64,000 bases of DNA from Pseudomonas sp. S06B 330 (GCF_002845275.2 NZ_CP088149.1:1356001-1420000), one strand, 5' to 3'. Shown: positions 1-9,387, numbered from the stretch's first letter. The notes: generated from the letters alone by a model not told the origin. Translations and numbers: made by a program.

Positions 1-103
1 TGCTCAGGTTGGTCTTCGCGGTTTCAACAGTGGGCTCCACATCGTCTGACTCAACAGGAGAGAATTCTTCGTCTACGTCCAGGTCTTCTTTAACGGTGCT
101 CAT
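1..103 (-). CDS. Acidic small protein, PA3496-like, N-terminal part only
   Basis: The reading frame starts at an ATG at 101-103 behind a GGGAGTG ribosome binding site and runs off the left edge of the window. The 34 visible residues are very acidic (it begins MSTVKEDLDVDEEFSP) with no hydrophobic stretch. Its place just after nth resembles the small acidic gene next to nth in P. aeruginosa (the PA3496 family, called a putative envelope integrity protein). The function is unknown and the identification rests on position and composition only. Confidence 0.55.
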   Translation of the reverse strand, partial: MSTVKEDLDVDEEFSPVESDDVEPTVETAKTNLS

Positions 104-207
104 ATGTCACTCCCAGCCAAGAGGCCATTGGCGCACCTTATAGCGAGAATTCTTGACCGGGTAAAAAAGATTTTTTCAATCGAGAGAATGCATTTCTCAC
201 TATTGCC

Positions 208-846
208 TCAATCGTCGGAGGTTTTCTGCTTGTAATCGCACAGGTCTTCGATCCGGCAACTTCCGCAGCGGGGTTTGCGGGCCAGGCATACATAGCGTCC
301 GTGCAGGATCAACCAGTGGTGAGCATCGAGCAGGTAAGGCTTGGGGACGAACTTCATCAATGCCTTCTCAACCTCTAGCACGGTCTTGCCCGGGGCAATG
401 CCAGTACGGTTGCTGACGCGGAAGATGTGCGTGTCCACCGCCATTGTCAGTTGCCGGAAGGCTGTATTGAGGACCACGTTAGCAGTCTTGCGGCCGACGC
501 CGGGCAATGCCTCGAGGGCTTCACGGGTTTGCGGCACCTGGCTGTCATGCTGCTCGATCAGCAGGCGGCAGGTTTCGATGACATTACGTGCTTTGCTGTT
601 GTACAAGCCAATGGTCTTGATGTATTGCGACAGGCCATCGACGCCCAGGGCATAAATCGTCTCGGGGGTATTGGCCACCGGATACAGCTTGGCAGTCGCT
701 TTGTTCACGCTGACATCAGTGGCCTGGGCCGAAAGAATGACCGCAATCAGCAACTCGAAGGGTGAGGTATAAGCCAGTTCGGTCTTTGGCTCAGGGTTGT
801 CTTCGTGCAGCCTGCGAAATATTTCCAGGCGTTTAGCAGCATTCAT
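208..846 (-). CDS. nth: Endonuclease III, DNA glycosylase/AP lyase
   Basis: Base-excision repair enzyme that removes oxidised pyrimidines and cuts the abasic site. At 212 residues it matches the usual length. The helix-hairpin-helix LPGVGRKTANVV places the catalytic lysine at 120 and the catalytic aspartate at 138 (VDTHIF). The C-terminal 4Fe-4S loop has Cys187, Cys194, Cys197 and Cys203 in the standard C-x6-C-x2-C-x5-C spacing. The start codon lies 4 bases after the rsxE stop, so it is the last gene of the rsx operon and probably translationally coupled to it, as in many gammaproteobacteria. Nothing looks damaged. Confidence 0.97.
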   Translation of the reverse strand: MNAAKRLEIFRRLHEDNPEPKTELAYTSPFELLIAVILSAQATDVSVNKATAKLYPVANTPETIYALGVDGLSQYIKTIGLYNSKARNVIETCRLLIEQHDSQVPQTREALEALPGVGRKTANVVLNTAFRQLTMAVDTHIFRVSNRTGIAPGKTVLEVEKALMKFVPKPYLLDAHHWLILHGRYVCLARKPRCGSCRIEDLCDYKQKTSDD

Positions 847-850
847 GGGG

Positions 851-1375
851 TCAACGCTTTCCTTGACGACGTGGAGGGGCTCGCCGTAGGCAAGCCCAGT
901 TGTACAGGGCCAGCAACAAGCCCATCAGAAAAAAAGCCCCGGGTAGCAAGGCCGCCAGACGCAATCCCGTCCAACCCGCGAGTAGTTCGCGACACATTCC
1001 CAGGCTTAGGCACAAGACAGCGAAGCCGACCAGCAATCGGGTTGTATTGCGCCAACTTCGGCTTTCACCTTGAGCGTATTCGAACACCAGGCATTGTACG
1101 GCGATCAACGCCGGATAGGGGCTCAGCGCCTGATACAGGGGCAGGGCCCAGGCGCGCAAGCTTAGTTCCAGGCAAGTGACCAGTGCCGCAGCGAGCAGGA
1201 CGCTGGCGAACATTCTGTGGCGCGCAGTAAGCCAGTGCTGTAGCGGCCTCATTAGCAGTTGATGCAGGGCGATTATCAACACACTCAATGCAGCAATCGC
1301 AGACGCATTGACCAGCGTTTGGGTGGCGCCCAGCAGGGGCGCCAGGCTCACTGCCGTCAGCCATTGCTTAGTCAT
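851..1375 (-). CDS. rsxE: RsxE/RnfE-like membrane subunit of the electron transport complex (divergent)
   Basis: A 174-residue integral membrane protein and homologue of RnfE/NqrD, a core subunit of the ion-translocating Rnf/Rsx complex. The start MTKQWLTAVSLAPLLG was chosen because it overlaps the rsxG end by 8 bases; a longer frame reaches into rsxG. Compared with the E. coli protein, the motif LGLCPLLAVT has become SLAPLLGAT, so the first cluster-binding Cys is Ala. The second Cys is kept (ALIAVQCLVF). The protein is also shorter than typical RnfE (about 200-230 residues). Assignment is by topology, position between rsxG and nth, and the residual motif. Confidence 0.8.
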   Translation of the reverse strand: MTKQWLTAVSLAPLLGATQTLVNASAIAALSVLIIALHQLLMRPLQHWLTARHRMFASVLLAAALVTCLELSLRAWALPLYQALSPYPALIAVQCLVFEYAQGESRSWRNTTRLLVGFAVLCLSLGMCRELLAGWTGLRLAALLPGAFFLMGLLLALYNWACLRRAPPRRQGKR

Positions 1376-1985
1376 TGCTGGCGCCCTCCAGTAAACGCTG
1401 GCGGTGTTCGTCGAAGTAGCGCAGGGCGTCATGCACAGCATGGATCACGGCGCGTGAGGTCACCGTTGCGCCAGCCAGTTGATCGAACTGGCCGTTGTCA
1501 CGCTTGAGCGCCCAGGCAGTATCGGCGGTGTTTTCCCGGCTGGCACCGATGAATCCGTGCAGCCACGCGTTGCCCGGTTCGACCAGTTTGGCGCCCAAGC
1601 CTGGAGTTTCCTGCTGTCGTAGAACCTTGGTGCCGAGCAAACGGCCTTGTGGGTCGATGGCGATCAGCAGTTCGAGTGCGCCACCGTAACCTTGGAGCTG
1701 GCTGTGCAGCACCACTGCACTGGGCTGGCCAGCCAGCGTGGCGCGATAGCCTGCCAGCAGTTGGCTGTGGGCGAGAGTAGGGTTGTCCAGCGCCACAGGG
1801 GTCTGCAACGGTTGATTGTCGTAAGTCTGTTTTGCCAGAACACTCAGCCATGTCTGCGCCTTGAGCTGCTGCTGTGCACGGGCGATATCCTTGGCGCTGA
1901 AGTGCTGCCAGATCACGCTGCTGCCCAGGCTCAGCACTGCTATAAGCAACAACGGCACAGCACTGCGCATCGATACGCGGTTCAT
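1368..1985 (-). CDS. rsxG: RsxG/RnfG FMN-binding subunit
   Basis: A 205-residue subunit with one N-terminal membrane helix (about residues 8-25) followed by a periplasmic FMN-binding domain. The family motif ETPGLGAK is at 126-133, and the flavinylation site reads AGATVTS, so the threonine that would carry covalent FMN is present (Thr174). The start ATG overlaps the rsxD stop as ATGA, which fixes the start against a longer upstream frame. It normally passes electrons between the D and C subunits, but no rsxC is present in this operon. Confidence 0.9.
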   Translation of the reverse strand: MNRVSMRSAVPLLLIAVLSLGSSVIWQHFSAKDIARAQQQLKAQTWLSVLAKQTYDNQPLQTPVALDNPTLAHSQLLAGYRATLAGQPSAVVLHSQLQGYGGALELLIAIDPQGRLLGTKVLRQQETPGLGAKLVEPGNAWLHGFIGASRENTADTAWALKRDNGQFDQLAGATVTSRAVIHAVHDALRYFDEHRQRLLEGASND

Positions 1986-2968
1986 GATGGCAGCCCCTGG
2001 CGTCGCTCGGCCCAACGCTCCAACGCCGGTACGCAGAGGTTCATCAACAGCACGGCGAACGCGGTGCCATCGGGGTAGCTGCCCCAGGTGCGAATCAGGT
2101 AAATCAACAGGCCTATGCCGATGCCAAACACTAGTCTGGCCTGAGGTGACTTGGGGCCGGAAACCGGTTCTGTGGCAATAAAGAAGGCAGCCAGCATGGT
2201 CGAACCACTGAACAAATGCAGCAGCGGCGAGCCATTGGAGTCCGAGCCGGAGCCATTCCAGAACAACAGGCTGAGCACGAACAGGCTGGCCAGCAAGCCG
2301 ACCGGAGCGTGCCAGCTGAACACTTTGCGCTGTAACAGCAGCAAGCCGCCCAGCAGGAATGCGAGGTTGACCCATTCGCTTTCTTTGCCACCCCAATGGC
2401 CAAAGCCAGGATGACTGCGGAACAGTTCATCTACGGTCAAGCTGCGGTTGTTGCGCAAGCCATCGAGGAGAGTGGCTTGGGCCCAGGCGTCAGGTTGCTC
2501 GCTGCTGCTCCAGCCGAATACATGTTGCAGGCTGGTGCCCAGGTCCAGTAGCTGTGCGCCGGGCCACTGCGTCATGTGTTGGGCAAAGGCTAGCAACACC
2601 ACGGCATAACCGAGCATGGCTGGGTTGAATGGGTTTTTCCCGACACCGCCATAAAGGTGCTTGCCAAGGCCAATGGCGCTCGTCGTAGCGATAACTGGCA
2701 ACCACCAGGGCGCGTAGGCCGGCAGGGCAACGGCAAGCAGGGTGGCGCTGACCAGAGCGCTGCCGTCGTTGAGCGAAGGCAGTACAGGTCGTTGCTGCAG
2801 CTTAAGCAACAAGGCTTCGCTGGCCAGGGCGGTGCCTGTACACAGCAGTAGATTGAACAGAAAACCCCAGCCATGTTGCCATAGTAGTGCCAGCACCCCT
2901 GGCAGGCACGCCAGCAGCACCAGCAGCATCGTGCTGCGCAGGCGCTCGCTGTGATCAGTGGCTGGCAT
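1982..2968 (-). CDS. rsxD: RsxD/RnfD membrane subunit
   Basis: A 328-residue polytopic membrane protein with many hydrophobic helices, homologous to RnfD/NqrB. The conserved segment [20 protein letters not shown] (about 102-121) is typical of the family. A threonine in the context AQAT (Thr166) sits where RnfD carries covalent FMN, though the usual SGAT/SMAT context is altered. The start [10 protein letters not shown] overlaps the end of rsxB by 14 bases; the longer frame is overlap with rsxB. It has the ATGA junction with rsxG downstream. Confidence 0.92.
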   Translation of the reverse strand: MPATDHSERLRSTMLLVLLACLPGVLALLWQHGWGFLFNLLLCTGTALASEALLLKLQQRPVLPSLNDGSALVSATLLAVALPAYAPWWLPVIATTSAIGLGKHLYGGVGKNPFNPAMLGYAVVLLAFAQHMTQWPGAQLLDLGTSLQHVFGWSSSEQPDAWAQATLLDGLRNNRSLTVDELFRSHPGFGHWGGKESEWVNLAFLLGGLLLLQRKVFSWHAPVGLLASLFVLSLLFWNGSGSDSNGSPLLHLFSGSTMLAAFFIATEPVSGPKSPQARLVFGIGIGLLIYLIRTWGSYPDGTAFAVLLMNLCVPALERWAERRQGLPS

Positions 2969-3809
2969 GAGCGGGGGCCGGTTGCAGGGCCAGCAATTGT
3001 GCCTGAGCCTGTTCGGCCTCCTGCTCCAGTTCAGCCAACTGTGCCCGTTGGGCATCGTTCGGAGCCTCACCAAAGGCACTGCGGGCCTTTTGCAATTGGG
3101 CCCGGCTCATGGCGGCGGCAATCTTGGCCTTTTTCAGTGCGGCATCGGCAGCGGCTGCTTTTTGCGCCTTGACCCGCTCGATGGCCGCTTTGATCGGGTC
3201 ATCACTGGCAATGGTCTGATCGACGCTGTTGCTGCTGGCGGCACGTTGACTGCGGGCGGCACGTTCGGCTTGCTTGCGCGCCTCCTCGCGCTGCAGGCGG
3301 CTGTTACGCAGTTCAAAGCGCCGACGCGCCTGGTTGCGTTTGTTGCTGCGTGCGGCCAGCGTGTGCTCGTCTTCGGCCAGGCCACCGACAATGGCCACGA
3401 TAGGGCTGTTTGCGCTGAGTGGCAGCAGGTCGATGCAGTCTACCGGACAAGGCGCCACACACAGGTCGCAGCCGGTGCATTCAGCGCTGATAACGGTGTG
3501 CATCAATTTCGCCGCGCCGACAATCGCATCCACCGGGCAGGCCTGGATGCATTTGGTGCAACCGATGCATTCGGCTTCGCGAATATAAGCGACTTGGGGC
3601 GGGGCGGTGCCGCGCTCGGAATCCAGGGCAATGACCGGAACCTGCAGCAGCTTGGCCAGGGCAGCGATGGTTTCGCTGCCTCCTGGTGGACATTTGTTGA
3701 TCGCTTCGCCCTTGGCCAGGCCCTCTGCGTAAGGCTTGCAGCCAGGGTGGCCACACTTTCCGCATTGGGTTTGCGGCAGCAGGGCGTCGATGCGTTGAAT
3801 CAGACTCAT
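2955..3809 (-). CDS. rsxB: RsxB-like iron-sulfur protein with an RsxC-type C-terminal tail
   Basis: A 284-residue protein. Cysteines 16, 19, 24 and 40 form the RnfB-type cluster domain, and 81/84/87/91 and 111/114/117/121 are two ferredoxin 4Fe-4S motifs, so electron-carrying capacity looks intact. Two things are unusual. The N-terminal membrane helix found in other RnfB proteins is absent: the frame begins directly at the cluster domain and no earlier in-frame start exists. After residue 155 comes a charged tail ([19 protein letters not shown], then [15 protein letters not shown]) that resembles the C-terminal tail of RnfC, not RnfB. No rsxC gene follows; rsxD starts inside the end of this gene. 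The start overlaps the rsxA stop as ATGA. Confidence 0.88.
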   Translation of the reverse strand: MSLIQRIDALLPQTQCGKCGHPGCKPYAEGLAKGEAINKCPPGGSETIAALAKLLQVPVIALDSERGTAPPQVAYIREAECIGCTKCIQACPVDAIVGAAKLMHTVISAECTGCDLCVAPCPVDCIDLLPLSANSPIVAIVGGLAEDEHTLAARSNKRNQARRRFELRNSRLQREEARKQAERAARSQRAASSNSVDQTIASDDPIKAAIERVKAQKAAAADAALKKAKIAAAMSRAQLQKARSAFGEAPNDAQRAQLAELEQEAEQAQAQLLALQPAPAHASH

Positions 3810-4387
3810 GATGAAAATAATCCGTTGAAGCCGAGAAACGCCAAGGCCATCACGCCGGCTCCGATCAGTTGTACAGGCAGGCCGCGAAAGCTGCGGGCAA
3901 TAGCTTCGTTGTCGCTACGTTCACGCAAGTCGGCGAACAGGCTCAGGGCCAGCCAGAAGCCCAGCCCGCCACCCAGGCTCCAGGCCAGGGTCTGCAGGAT
4001 GTCATACCCCCCTTCAGTGACCTGTAGGCTCAAGCCTAGCAGTGCCACATTAGCTAGCAGTAGTGGCGTCAGCCCCTTGAAGGGCCACGCAGGTAGGGCG
4101 CGCGATAGCAGTCCTAGCAACGGCTCGATCAGCAGCACGCACAGCGGCAAAAGGACGAACAGGCGTAGGTAGTCAAGCTGCAGGGGGAGCAGGAGGTAGC
4201 GGTAAAGCAGCTGCCCGAGGTTGCAGACCAGTACCAGTAATACCAGCGTTGCCAGGCCCAGCGCATGCAGTCGGCGACGCTCGTCAGCCGCTGACGTTTG
4301 CAGGGCTGGGTCGATTGCCAATCCGTGATGCAGGATCAGGTTGTTGACCAGCGCGGCGCTGATCAGGGCCAGGATGAATTCGCTCAT
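3806..4387 (-). CDS. rsxA: RsxA/RnfA-like membrane subunit (cysteine ligands lost)
   Basis: A 193-residue membrane protein and first gene of the operon. The alignment to E. coli RnfA is clear without gaps at the N terminus ([18 protein letters not shown] against LVNNFVLVKFLGLCPFMG), but the conserved Cys is Asp26 here. The second Cys motif (TTNCAVLGVAL) reads [11 protein letters not shown], so it is Val. In RnfA/NqrE these residues hold an iron-sulfur cluster shared with the partner membrane subunit. The tail [20 protein letters not shown] matches the family. The start [13 protein letters not shown] was chosen over one four residues earlier by homology. Confidence 0.85.
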   Translation of the reverse strand: MSEFILALISAALVNNLILHHGLAIDPALQTSAADERRRLHALGLATLVLLVLVCNLGQLLYRYLLLPLQLDYLRLFVLLPLCVLLIEPLLGLLSRALPAWPFKGLTPLLLANVALLGLSLQVTEGGYDILQTLAWSLGGGLGFWLALSLFADLRERSDNEAIARSFRGLPVQLIGAGVMALAFLGFNGLFSS

Positions 4388-4445
4388 GGAGGTGCACATT
4401 GCCGGGGCTGTTCGCCATTATCCGGCAATGAGGCGAGGATGAGAA

Positions 4446-4471
4446 CGCCCCGGACGCAATCGTCCGGGGCG
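4446..4471 (-). terminator. Terminator-like hairpin after metG
   Basis: A perfect 10 bp GC-rich stem (cgccccggac / gtccggggcg) with a 6-base loop lies 7 bases after the metG stop. On the minus strand it is followed only by TTCTC, so the U tract is weak and some read-through into rsxA is possible. Confidence 0.6.
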
Positions 4472-4477
4472 AGGGCG

Positions 4478-6517
4478 TTACTTGATGCGCTGACCAGGCT
4501 TGGCGCCGCTGTCAGGGCTGAGCAGGTAGATTTCTTCACCACCAGGGCCAGCAGCCATGACCATCCCTTCGGAGATGCCAAAGCGCATTTTGCGTGGCTT
4601 GAGGTTGGCGATCATCATGGTCAGGCGACCTTCGAGCTTGGCCGGATCCGGGTAGGCTGACTTGATGCCGGAGAACACGTTGCGCTGCTCGTCACCGATG
4701 TCCAGGGTCAGGCGCAGCAGTTTGTCGGCACCTTCAACGGCTTCAGCCTTGAGAATCAGCGCTACGCGCAAGTCGACGGCAGCGAAGGTGTCGAAGTCGA
4801 TTTCGGCAGACAGTGGATCTTTGCTCAGTTCGCCGTTGCCGGTCACCACGGAGGTTTGGCTGGCGGCCAGGTCTTCCTTGCTGGCGGCGGTCATGGCTTC
4901 GACCTTGGCCGGGTCGATACGGCTCATCAGCGCCTTGAACGGGTTCAACTGGTGATTGCTCAGGCGAGTCTGGTGATCGTTCCAGGTCAGCGGCGCAACG
5001 TTGAGGAACGCCTCGGCGTCAGCGGCCAGCAACGGCAGTACCGGCTTGAGGAAAATCACCAGTTGGCGGAACAGGTTGATGCCCTGGGCGCAGATGGCCT
5101 GGACCTCATCCTGCTTGCCTTCCTGCTTGGCCAGCGACCACGGTGCCTTGTCGGCGATCCAGGCGTTGGCGCGGTCGGCCAGCCCCATGATCTCGCGCAT
5201 GGCGCGGGCGAAGTCGCGACCTTCATAGGCTTCGGCGATGCCTGGCGCAGCGGCCAGGAAGGCTTCGGTCAGCTCTGGCGCGGCATCGCCAGCGACCATC
5301 ACGCCATCGTTGCCCTTCTGGATGAACCCGGCGCAACGGCTGGCAATGTTGACTACCTTGCCGACCAGGTCGGAATTGACCTTCTGGACGAAGTCTTCCA
5401 GGTTCAGGTCGAGGTCGTCGACGCCGCGGCCGAGCTTGGAAGCGTAGTAGTAGCGCAGGTATTCCGGCGACAGGTGGTCAAGGTAAGTGCGAGCCTTGAT
5501 GAAGGTGCCGCGGGACTTCGACATCTTCGAACCGTTGACGGTCAGGTAGCCATGGACGTTGATCGCGGTCGGCTTGCGGTAGCCGGCGCCTTCAAGCATG
5601 GCAGGCCAGAACAGGGCATGGAAATTGACGATGTCCTTGCCGATGAAATGGTACAGCTCGGCGTTAGAGTCCTTGTTCCAGAACGCATCGAAGTCCAGTT
5701 CCGGACGACGGGCGCACAGGTTCTTGAAGCTGGCCATGTAGCCGATCGGCGCGTCCAGCCAGACATAGAAGTACTTGCCTGGCTCGTCAGGGATTTCGAA
5801 GCCGAAGTACGGCGCGTCACGGGAGATGTCCCATTCCTGCAGGCCGGCATCCAGCCACTCGGCGATCTTGTTGGCCACGGCGTCCTGCAGGGTGCCGCTG
5901 CGGGTCCACTGCTGGAGCATGGCCTGGAAGTCGGGCAGCTTGAAGAAGAAATGCTGGGAGTCCTTGAGCACCGGGGTGGCACCGGAAATCGCCGACTTGG
6001 GGTTCTTCAGCTCGGTGGGCGCATAGGTGGCGCCGCACTTTTCACAGTTGTCGCCGTACTGGTCTTCAGCGGCGCACTTGGGACAGGTGCCTTTGATGAA
6101 ACGGTCGGCCAGGAACATTTTTTTGTCCGGGTCGAAATACTGAGTGATCGAACGGGTAGCAATGTGCCCGGCATCACGCAGCTTGAGATAGATCTGGCTC
6201 GACAGCTCGCGGTTTTCCTCGGCGTGGGTCGAGTGGAAGTTGTCGAAATCGACCAGGAAGTCGGCAAAGTCCCCGCTGTGCTCAGCCTGGACGGCGGCAA
6301 TCAGTTGCTCAGGGGTGATCCCTTCCTTTTCGGCGCGCAGCATGATGGCCGAGCCATGGGCGTCGTCGGCACAGACGTACACGCACTGGTTGCCACGATG
6401 CTTCTGGTAGCGCACCCACATGTCTGTCTGGATGTACTCGAGCATATGGCCAAGGTGAATGGAACCATTGGCATAGGGCAGGGCGCTGGTTACGAGAATC
6501 TGACGTGGCTCGGACAT
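4478..6517 (-). CDS. metG: Methionyl-tRNA synthetase
   Basis: Charges tRNA-Met in the cytoplasm. It is a 679-residue, full-length class I synthetase. The HIGH-type motif HLGH is at 21-24, KMSKS at 331-335, and a zinc knuckle has paired CxxC motifs (CPKC and CEKC). The C-terminal EMAP/Trbp111-like tRNA-binding domain is present (about 575-679, [19 protein letters not shown]), which supports dimer formation. It is divergent from apbC, as in many Pseudomonas. No defects are seen. Confidence 0.98.
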   Translation of the reverse strand: MSEPRQILVTSALPYANGSIHLGHMLEYIQTDMWVRYQKHRGNQCVYVCADDAHGSAIMLRAEKEGITPEQLIAAVQAEHSGDFADFLVDFDNFHSTHAEENRELSSQIYLKLRDAGHIATRSITQYFDPDKKMFLADRFIKGTCPKCAAEDQYGDNCEKCGATYAPTELKNPKSAISGATPVLKDSQHFFFKLPDFQAMLQQWTRSGTLQDAVANKIAEWLDAGLQEWDISRDAPYFGFEIPDEPGKYFYVWLDAPIGYMASFKNLCARRPELDFDAFWNKDSNAELYHFIGKDIVNFHALFWPAMLEGAGYRKPTAINVHGYLTVNGSKMSKSRGTFIKARTYLDHLSPEYLRYYYASKLGRGVDDLDLNLEDFVQKVNSDLVGKVVNIASRCAGFIQKGNDGVMVAGDAAPELTEAFLAAAPGIAEAYEGRDFARAMREIMGLADRANAWIADKAPWSLAKQEGKQDEVQAICAQGINLFRQLVIFLKPVLPLLAADAEAFLNVAPLTWNDHQTRLSNHQLNPFKALMSRIDPAKVEAMTAASKEDLAASQTSVVTGNGELSKDPLSAEIDFDTFAAVDLRVALILKAEAVEGADKLLRLTLDIGDEQRNVFSGIKSAYPDPAKLEGRLTMMIANLKPRKMRFGISEGMVMAAGPGGEEIYLLSPDSGAKPGQRIK

Positions 6518-6567
6518 GGGGGCTCGGCTACTTTTTTCGGCTACTTGAGATGAAACGGTGATCGGCC

Positions 6568-6596
6568 ACTATAAAACGCCGGGAAATTTATTTCAC
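6568..6596 (-). promoter_or_regulatory. Possible sigma-70 promoter of metG
   Basis: On the minus strand, GTGAAA, a 17-base spacer and TATAGT fit a sigma-70 promoter (4/6 and 5/6 to consensus), about 50-80 bases before the metG start. The prediction is by eye only. Confidence 0.4.
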
Positions 6597-6673
6597 CCCA
6601 TGGACGTATCTGTGGATGTTTCGCGGGTTAGCATAGTGGCCTGTTTTACTCAGTCTTTATCACGGGAGTCTCC

Positions 6674-7768
6674 ATGAGTGCCGTCACTCGCGCAGCCGTC
6701 GAAGCCGTTCTTCGCCAGTACACCGACCCTTACCTGAACCTGGACCCCGTCAGCGCCGGCTGTGTGCAGGCAATCGATATCCAGGGCGAGCAGGTCAGTG
6801 TCCAGTTGCAACTCGGTTATGCGGCCGGTCTGTTCAAAAATGGCTGGGCGCAGGTGCTGCAAACCGCCATCGAAGGTATCGACGGGGTTGCCTCGGCGCG
6901 CGTCGATATCAATTGCGTGATCGCCGAGCATAAGGCGCAGGCGCAAATCCCTGGCCTTGCCAACGTCAAGAACATCATTGCCGTGGCTTCGGGTAAGGGC
7001 GGTGTGGGCAAGTCTACGACGGCGGCCAACCTGGCCCTGGCCCTGGCCCGTGAAGGGGCGCGGGTGGGGATTCTCGATGCCGACATCTATGGCCCGAGTC
7101 AGGGCGTGATGTTTGGCATCCCTGAGCGTACGCGTCCACAGATTCGCGACCAGAAGTGGTTCGTACCCCTCAAGGCGCACGGTGTGGAGGTCATGTCGAT
7201 GGCCTTCCTGACCGATGACAACACGCCGATGGTCTGGCGTGGGCCGATGGTTTCCGGGGCGTTGTTGCAATTGGTCACCCAGACGGCCTGGGACAACCTG
7301 GATTATCTGGTCATCGACATGCCGCCAGGCACCGGTGACATTCAACTGACCCTGGCGCAGAAAGTGCCGGTGGCAGGTTCAGTGATCGTTACCACCCCGC
7401 AGGACTTGGCGCTGATCGACGCCAAGAAAGGCGTGGAGATGTTCCGCAAGGTCAATATCCCGGTGTTGGGCGTGGTCGAGAACATGGCCGTGCATATCTG
7501 CTCTAACTGTGGCCACGCCGAGCATCTGTTTGGCGAAGGGGGGGGGGAGAAGTTGGCATCGCAATACGATGTCGAGTTGCTCGCCTCGCTGCCGCTGTCG
7601 ATGTTGATTCGCGAGCAAGCCGACAGCGGCAAGCCAACGGCCATTGCCGAGCCGGAAAGCCAGATTGCCATGGTCTATCAGGAACTGGCCCGTCAGGTAG
7701 GGGCGCGAATCGTGTTGCAGGAAGCGGCGGCGCCGGCAATGCCGAATATCACTATCAGCGAAGATTGA
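6674..7768 (+). CDS. apbC: Iron-sulfur cluster carrier ATPase ApbC/Mrp
   Basis: A P-loop scaffold protein that carries Fe-S clusters to apo-proteins; 364 residues. The N-terminal MIP18/DUF59 domain (about 1-95) is followed by the deviant Walker A GKGGVGKST (about 107-115), the switch region DADIYGPSQG, and the cluster-binding CSNC pair (Cys276 and Cys279). It is preceded by a GGGAG ribosome binding site. An oddity is a run of ten G at 7548-7557 inside the gene, coding Gly-Gly-Gly in EGGGEKL, which could be prone to slippage. Confidence 0.97.
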   Translation: MSAVTRAAVEAVLRQYTDPYLNLDPVSAGCVQAIDIQGEQVSVQLQLGYAAGLFKNGWAQVLQTAIEGIDGVASARVDINCVIAEHKAQAQIPGLANVKNIIAVASGKGGVGKSTTAANLALALAREGARVGILDADIYGPSQGVMFGIPERTRPQIRDQKWFVPLKAHGVEVMSMAFLTDDNTPMVWRGPMVSGALLQLVTQTAWDNLDYLVIDMPPGTGDIQLTLAQKVPVAGSVIVTTPQDLALIDAKKGVEMFRKVNIPVLGVVENMAVHICSNCGHAEHLFGEGGGEKLASQYDVELLASLPLSMLIREQADSGKPTAIAEPESQIAMVYQELARQVGARIVLQEAAAPAMPNITISED

Positions 7769-7778
7769 GGTGATGCTT

Positions 7779-7845
7779 TCGCTGGCAAGCCAGCGCCCAC
7801 AGGTTGTGCCCGCACGGGGCCTTGTGGGCGCTCGCTTGCCAGCGA
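7779..7845 (+). repeat. REP-type inverted repeat pair
   Basis: A 22-base arm at 7779-7800 (tcgctggcaagccagcgccc...) pairs with its inverse at 7824-7845 with one mismatch. This is the usual form of Pseudomonas extragenic palindromes and it lies between convergent genes. Confidence 0.8.
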
Positions 7846-7876
7846 TGGGCTGCCAGGCAGCTTGAAATCGAGGCAT

Positions 7877-7912
7877 AAAAAAAGCCCCGCCTGTTAAGGG
7901 CGGGGCTTTTTT
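7877..7912. terminator. Bidirectional rho-independent terminator
   Basis: A 9 bp stem agccccgcc / ggcggggct with a 7-base loop is flanked by seven A on the left and six T on the right. It can end both apbC and the oppositely directed cold-shock gene. Confidence 0.9.
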
Positions 7913-7930
7913 CAAGCTGTAAAGCGGAAG

Positions 7931-8140
7931 TTAGATAACTTCTACTTCTTCAGCCTGCATGCCTTTCTGACCGCGGGTAGCGATGAAAGAGACCGCTTGG
8001 CCTTCTTTCAGGCTCTTGAAGCCGTCAGCCTTGATGGCTTTGAAGTGTACGAACAGGTCGTCACCGGATTGTGGGGTGATGAAGCCGAAGCCTTTTTCAT
8101 CGTTGAACCACTTAACGGTACCGGTTTGGCGATTGGACAT
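7931..8140 (-). CDS. Cold-shock domain protein (CspA/CapB family)
   Basis: A 69-residue single-domain nucleic-acid chaperone. RNP1 (KGFGFI) and RNP2 (LFVHF) are intact and the whole OB-fold is present. A strong AAGGAGA site lies before the ATG. It probably binds single-stranded RNA/DNA to keep mRNA unstructured. Several paralogues normally occur in Pseudomonas, so I do not assign a specific symbol (capB/cspD-type naming differs). Confidence 0.95.
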   Translation of the reverse strand: MSNRQTGTVKWFNDEKGFGFITPQSGDDLFVHFKAIKADGFKSLKEGQAVSFIATRGQKGMQAEEVEVI

Positions 8141-8490
8141 GGTCTGTCTCCTTGGACAAAGTTAACTACGACTCAGGAAACGCCCTGGCCGAGACTGAGT
8201 GCAAAGAGGCAGAAAATTCATGAAGATGGGTTGATCGAAATCTTGCATCAGGTAGATATTCTCAGTGACACGTGCAGCACAGTGGCGTCACCTTAACCCT
8301 TTTTCCAGAACGTGCCAATGGTCTTGTTCAGCTTTCGCATAAATCATGACTGACGGTGCTATCACTCTCCCTGAAGGCCCCGTCATACGCGGATTCGACG
8401 CCTGGCGGTGCATTGAACTTTGAACCGGACGCCGGGCCCGGTAAGATGCGCTTCAGATTTTCTTCACCTCGTTATTTCAGGACACCCGCC
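8141..8490. other. 350-base gap: cold-shock leader/promoter and dcd upstream region
   Basis: I see no convincing gene here. The left part must hold the promoter and probably a long 5' leader of the minus-strand cold-shock gene. The right part holds the dcd promoter. A frame continuing upstream from dcd to 8356 is open by chance and lacks a ribosome binding site. Confidence 0.6.
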
Positions 8491-9057
8491 ATGAGCATCA
8501 AATCGGACAAGTGGATTCGCCGCATGGCGCAGGAACACGGCATGATCGAGCCGTTCGTCGAGCGCCAGGTGCGCGGTGAGAGCGACAACCGGCTGATCTC
8601 CTTCGGCGTTTCCAGCTACGGCTACGACGTACGCTGCGCCGACGAGTTCAAGGTGTTTACCAACATCAACTCGGCCACCGTCGATCCGAAAAACTTCGAC
8701 GCCGGCAGCTTTGTCGACGTGAAGAGCGACGTTTGCATCATCCCGCCGAACTCCTTTGCCCTGGCCCGCACCGTTGAGTATTTCCGCATTCCGCGCAACG
8801 TCCTGACCATCTGCCTGGGCAAGAGCACCTATGCCCGTTGCGGCATCATCGTCAACGTCACCCCGCTGGAACCGGAGTGGGAAGGCCATGTGACCCTGGA
8901 ATTCTCCAATACCACCACCTTGCCGGCGAAGATCTACGCTAACGAAGGCGTGGCACAGATGCTGTTCCTCGAATCCGACGAAGAGTGCGAAGTGTCCTAC
9001 AAGGACCGTGGCGGCAAATACCAGGGCCAGCGCGGCGTTACCCTGCCACGTACCTGA
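8491..9057 (+). CDS. dcd: dCTP deaminase
   Basis: Converts dCTP to dUTP for thymidylate synthesis. The start [13 protein letters not shown] gives 188 residues, the standard length; an upstream extension of 45 residues is rejected. Family landmarks include SYGYDVR, the catalytic-site segment [11 protein letters not shown] and [18 protein letters not shown] with the catalytic Glu. It is an intact trimeric dUTPase-fold enzyme. Confidence 0.98.
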   Translation: MSIKSDKWIRRMAQEHGMIEPFVERQVRGESDNRLISFGVSSYGYDVRCADEFKVFTNINSATVDPKNFDAGSFVDVKSDVCIIPPNSFALARTVEYFRIPRNVLTICLGKSTYARCGIIVNVTPLEPEWEGHVTLEFSNTTTLPAKIYANEGVAQMLFLESDEECEVSYKDRGGKYQGQRGVTLPRT

Positions 9058-9156
9058 GCCGACGAAACGCGGGAATTCTTGCCCGCCGGCGGACTCTAAT
9101 GTGTTGAACTGATTCGCCAGGCAATAGGCCTGGCGGATGTCGCCCAGGAGCCGCCG

Positions 9157-9387
9157 ATGAAACTCGACCCGTCCATCAGTGCCAAGCTGGCCGTGTTGCA
9201 GCCCAATAGTGTTGGGGTGTTGGCTTGGTCGTTGCTGGCCCACCCGCACCCACATATCGCTCAGGTTGGCGGGATTCCGGGTCAACCCGATCCGGATACG
9301 CCCGATCAGCCACCACCTAACGAACAGCCCACCGAGCCGGGTGAGCCGACCTTGCCGGACGAAGCCCCGCCGGCTCCAGTGGCCTGA
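9157..9387 (+). CDS. Small Pro-rich protein of unknown function
   Basis: A 76-residue protein with GGAG at a good distance before its ATG. The first 35 residues look folded or amphipathic (KLDPSISAKLAVLQPNSVGV); the rest is a proline/aspartate/glutamate-rich tail with no predicted structure. I recall similar small proteins in other Pseudomonas but no known role. No signal peptide is visible. Confidence 0.6.
   Translation: MKLDPSISAKLAVLQPNSVGVLAWSLLAHPHPHIAQVGGIPGQPDPDTPDQPPPNEQPTEPGEPTLPDEAPPAPVA

Noticed and set aside
4856..6553. 565-codon open frame on the plus strand
   Set aside because: It lies entirely antisense to metG, whose product is certain; the translated composition (Val/Gly/Gln-rich without motifs) is typical of an antisense shadow in GC-rich DNA.
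8356..8490. N-terminal extension of dcd
   Set aside because: It has no ribosome binding site and the standard 188-residue protein starts at 8491.
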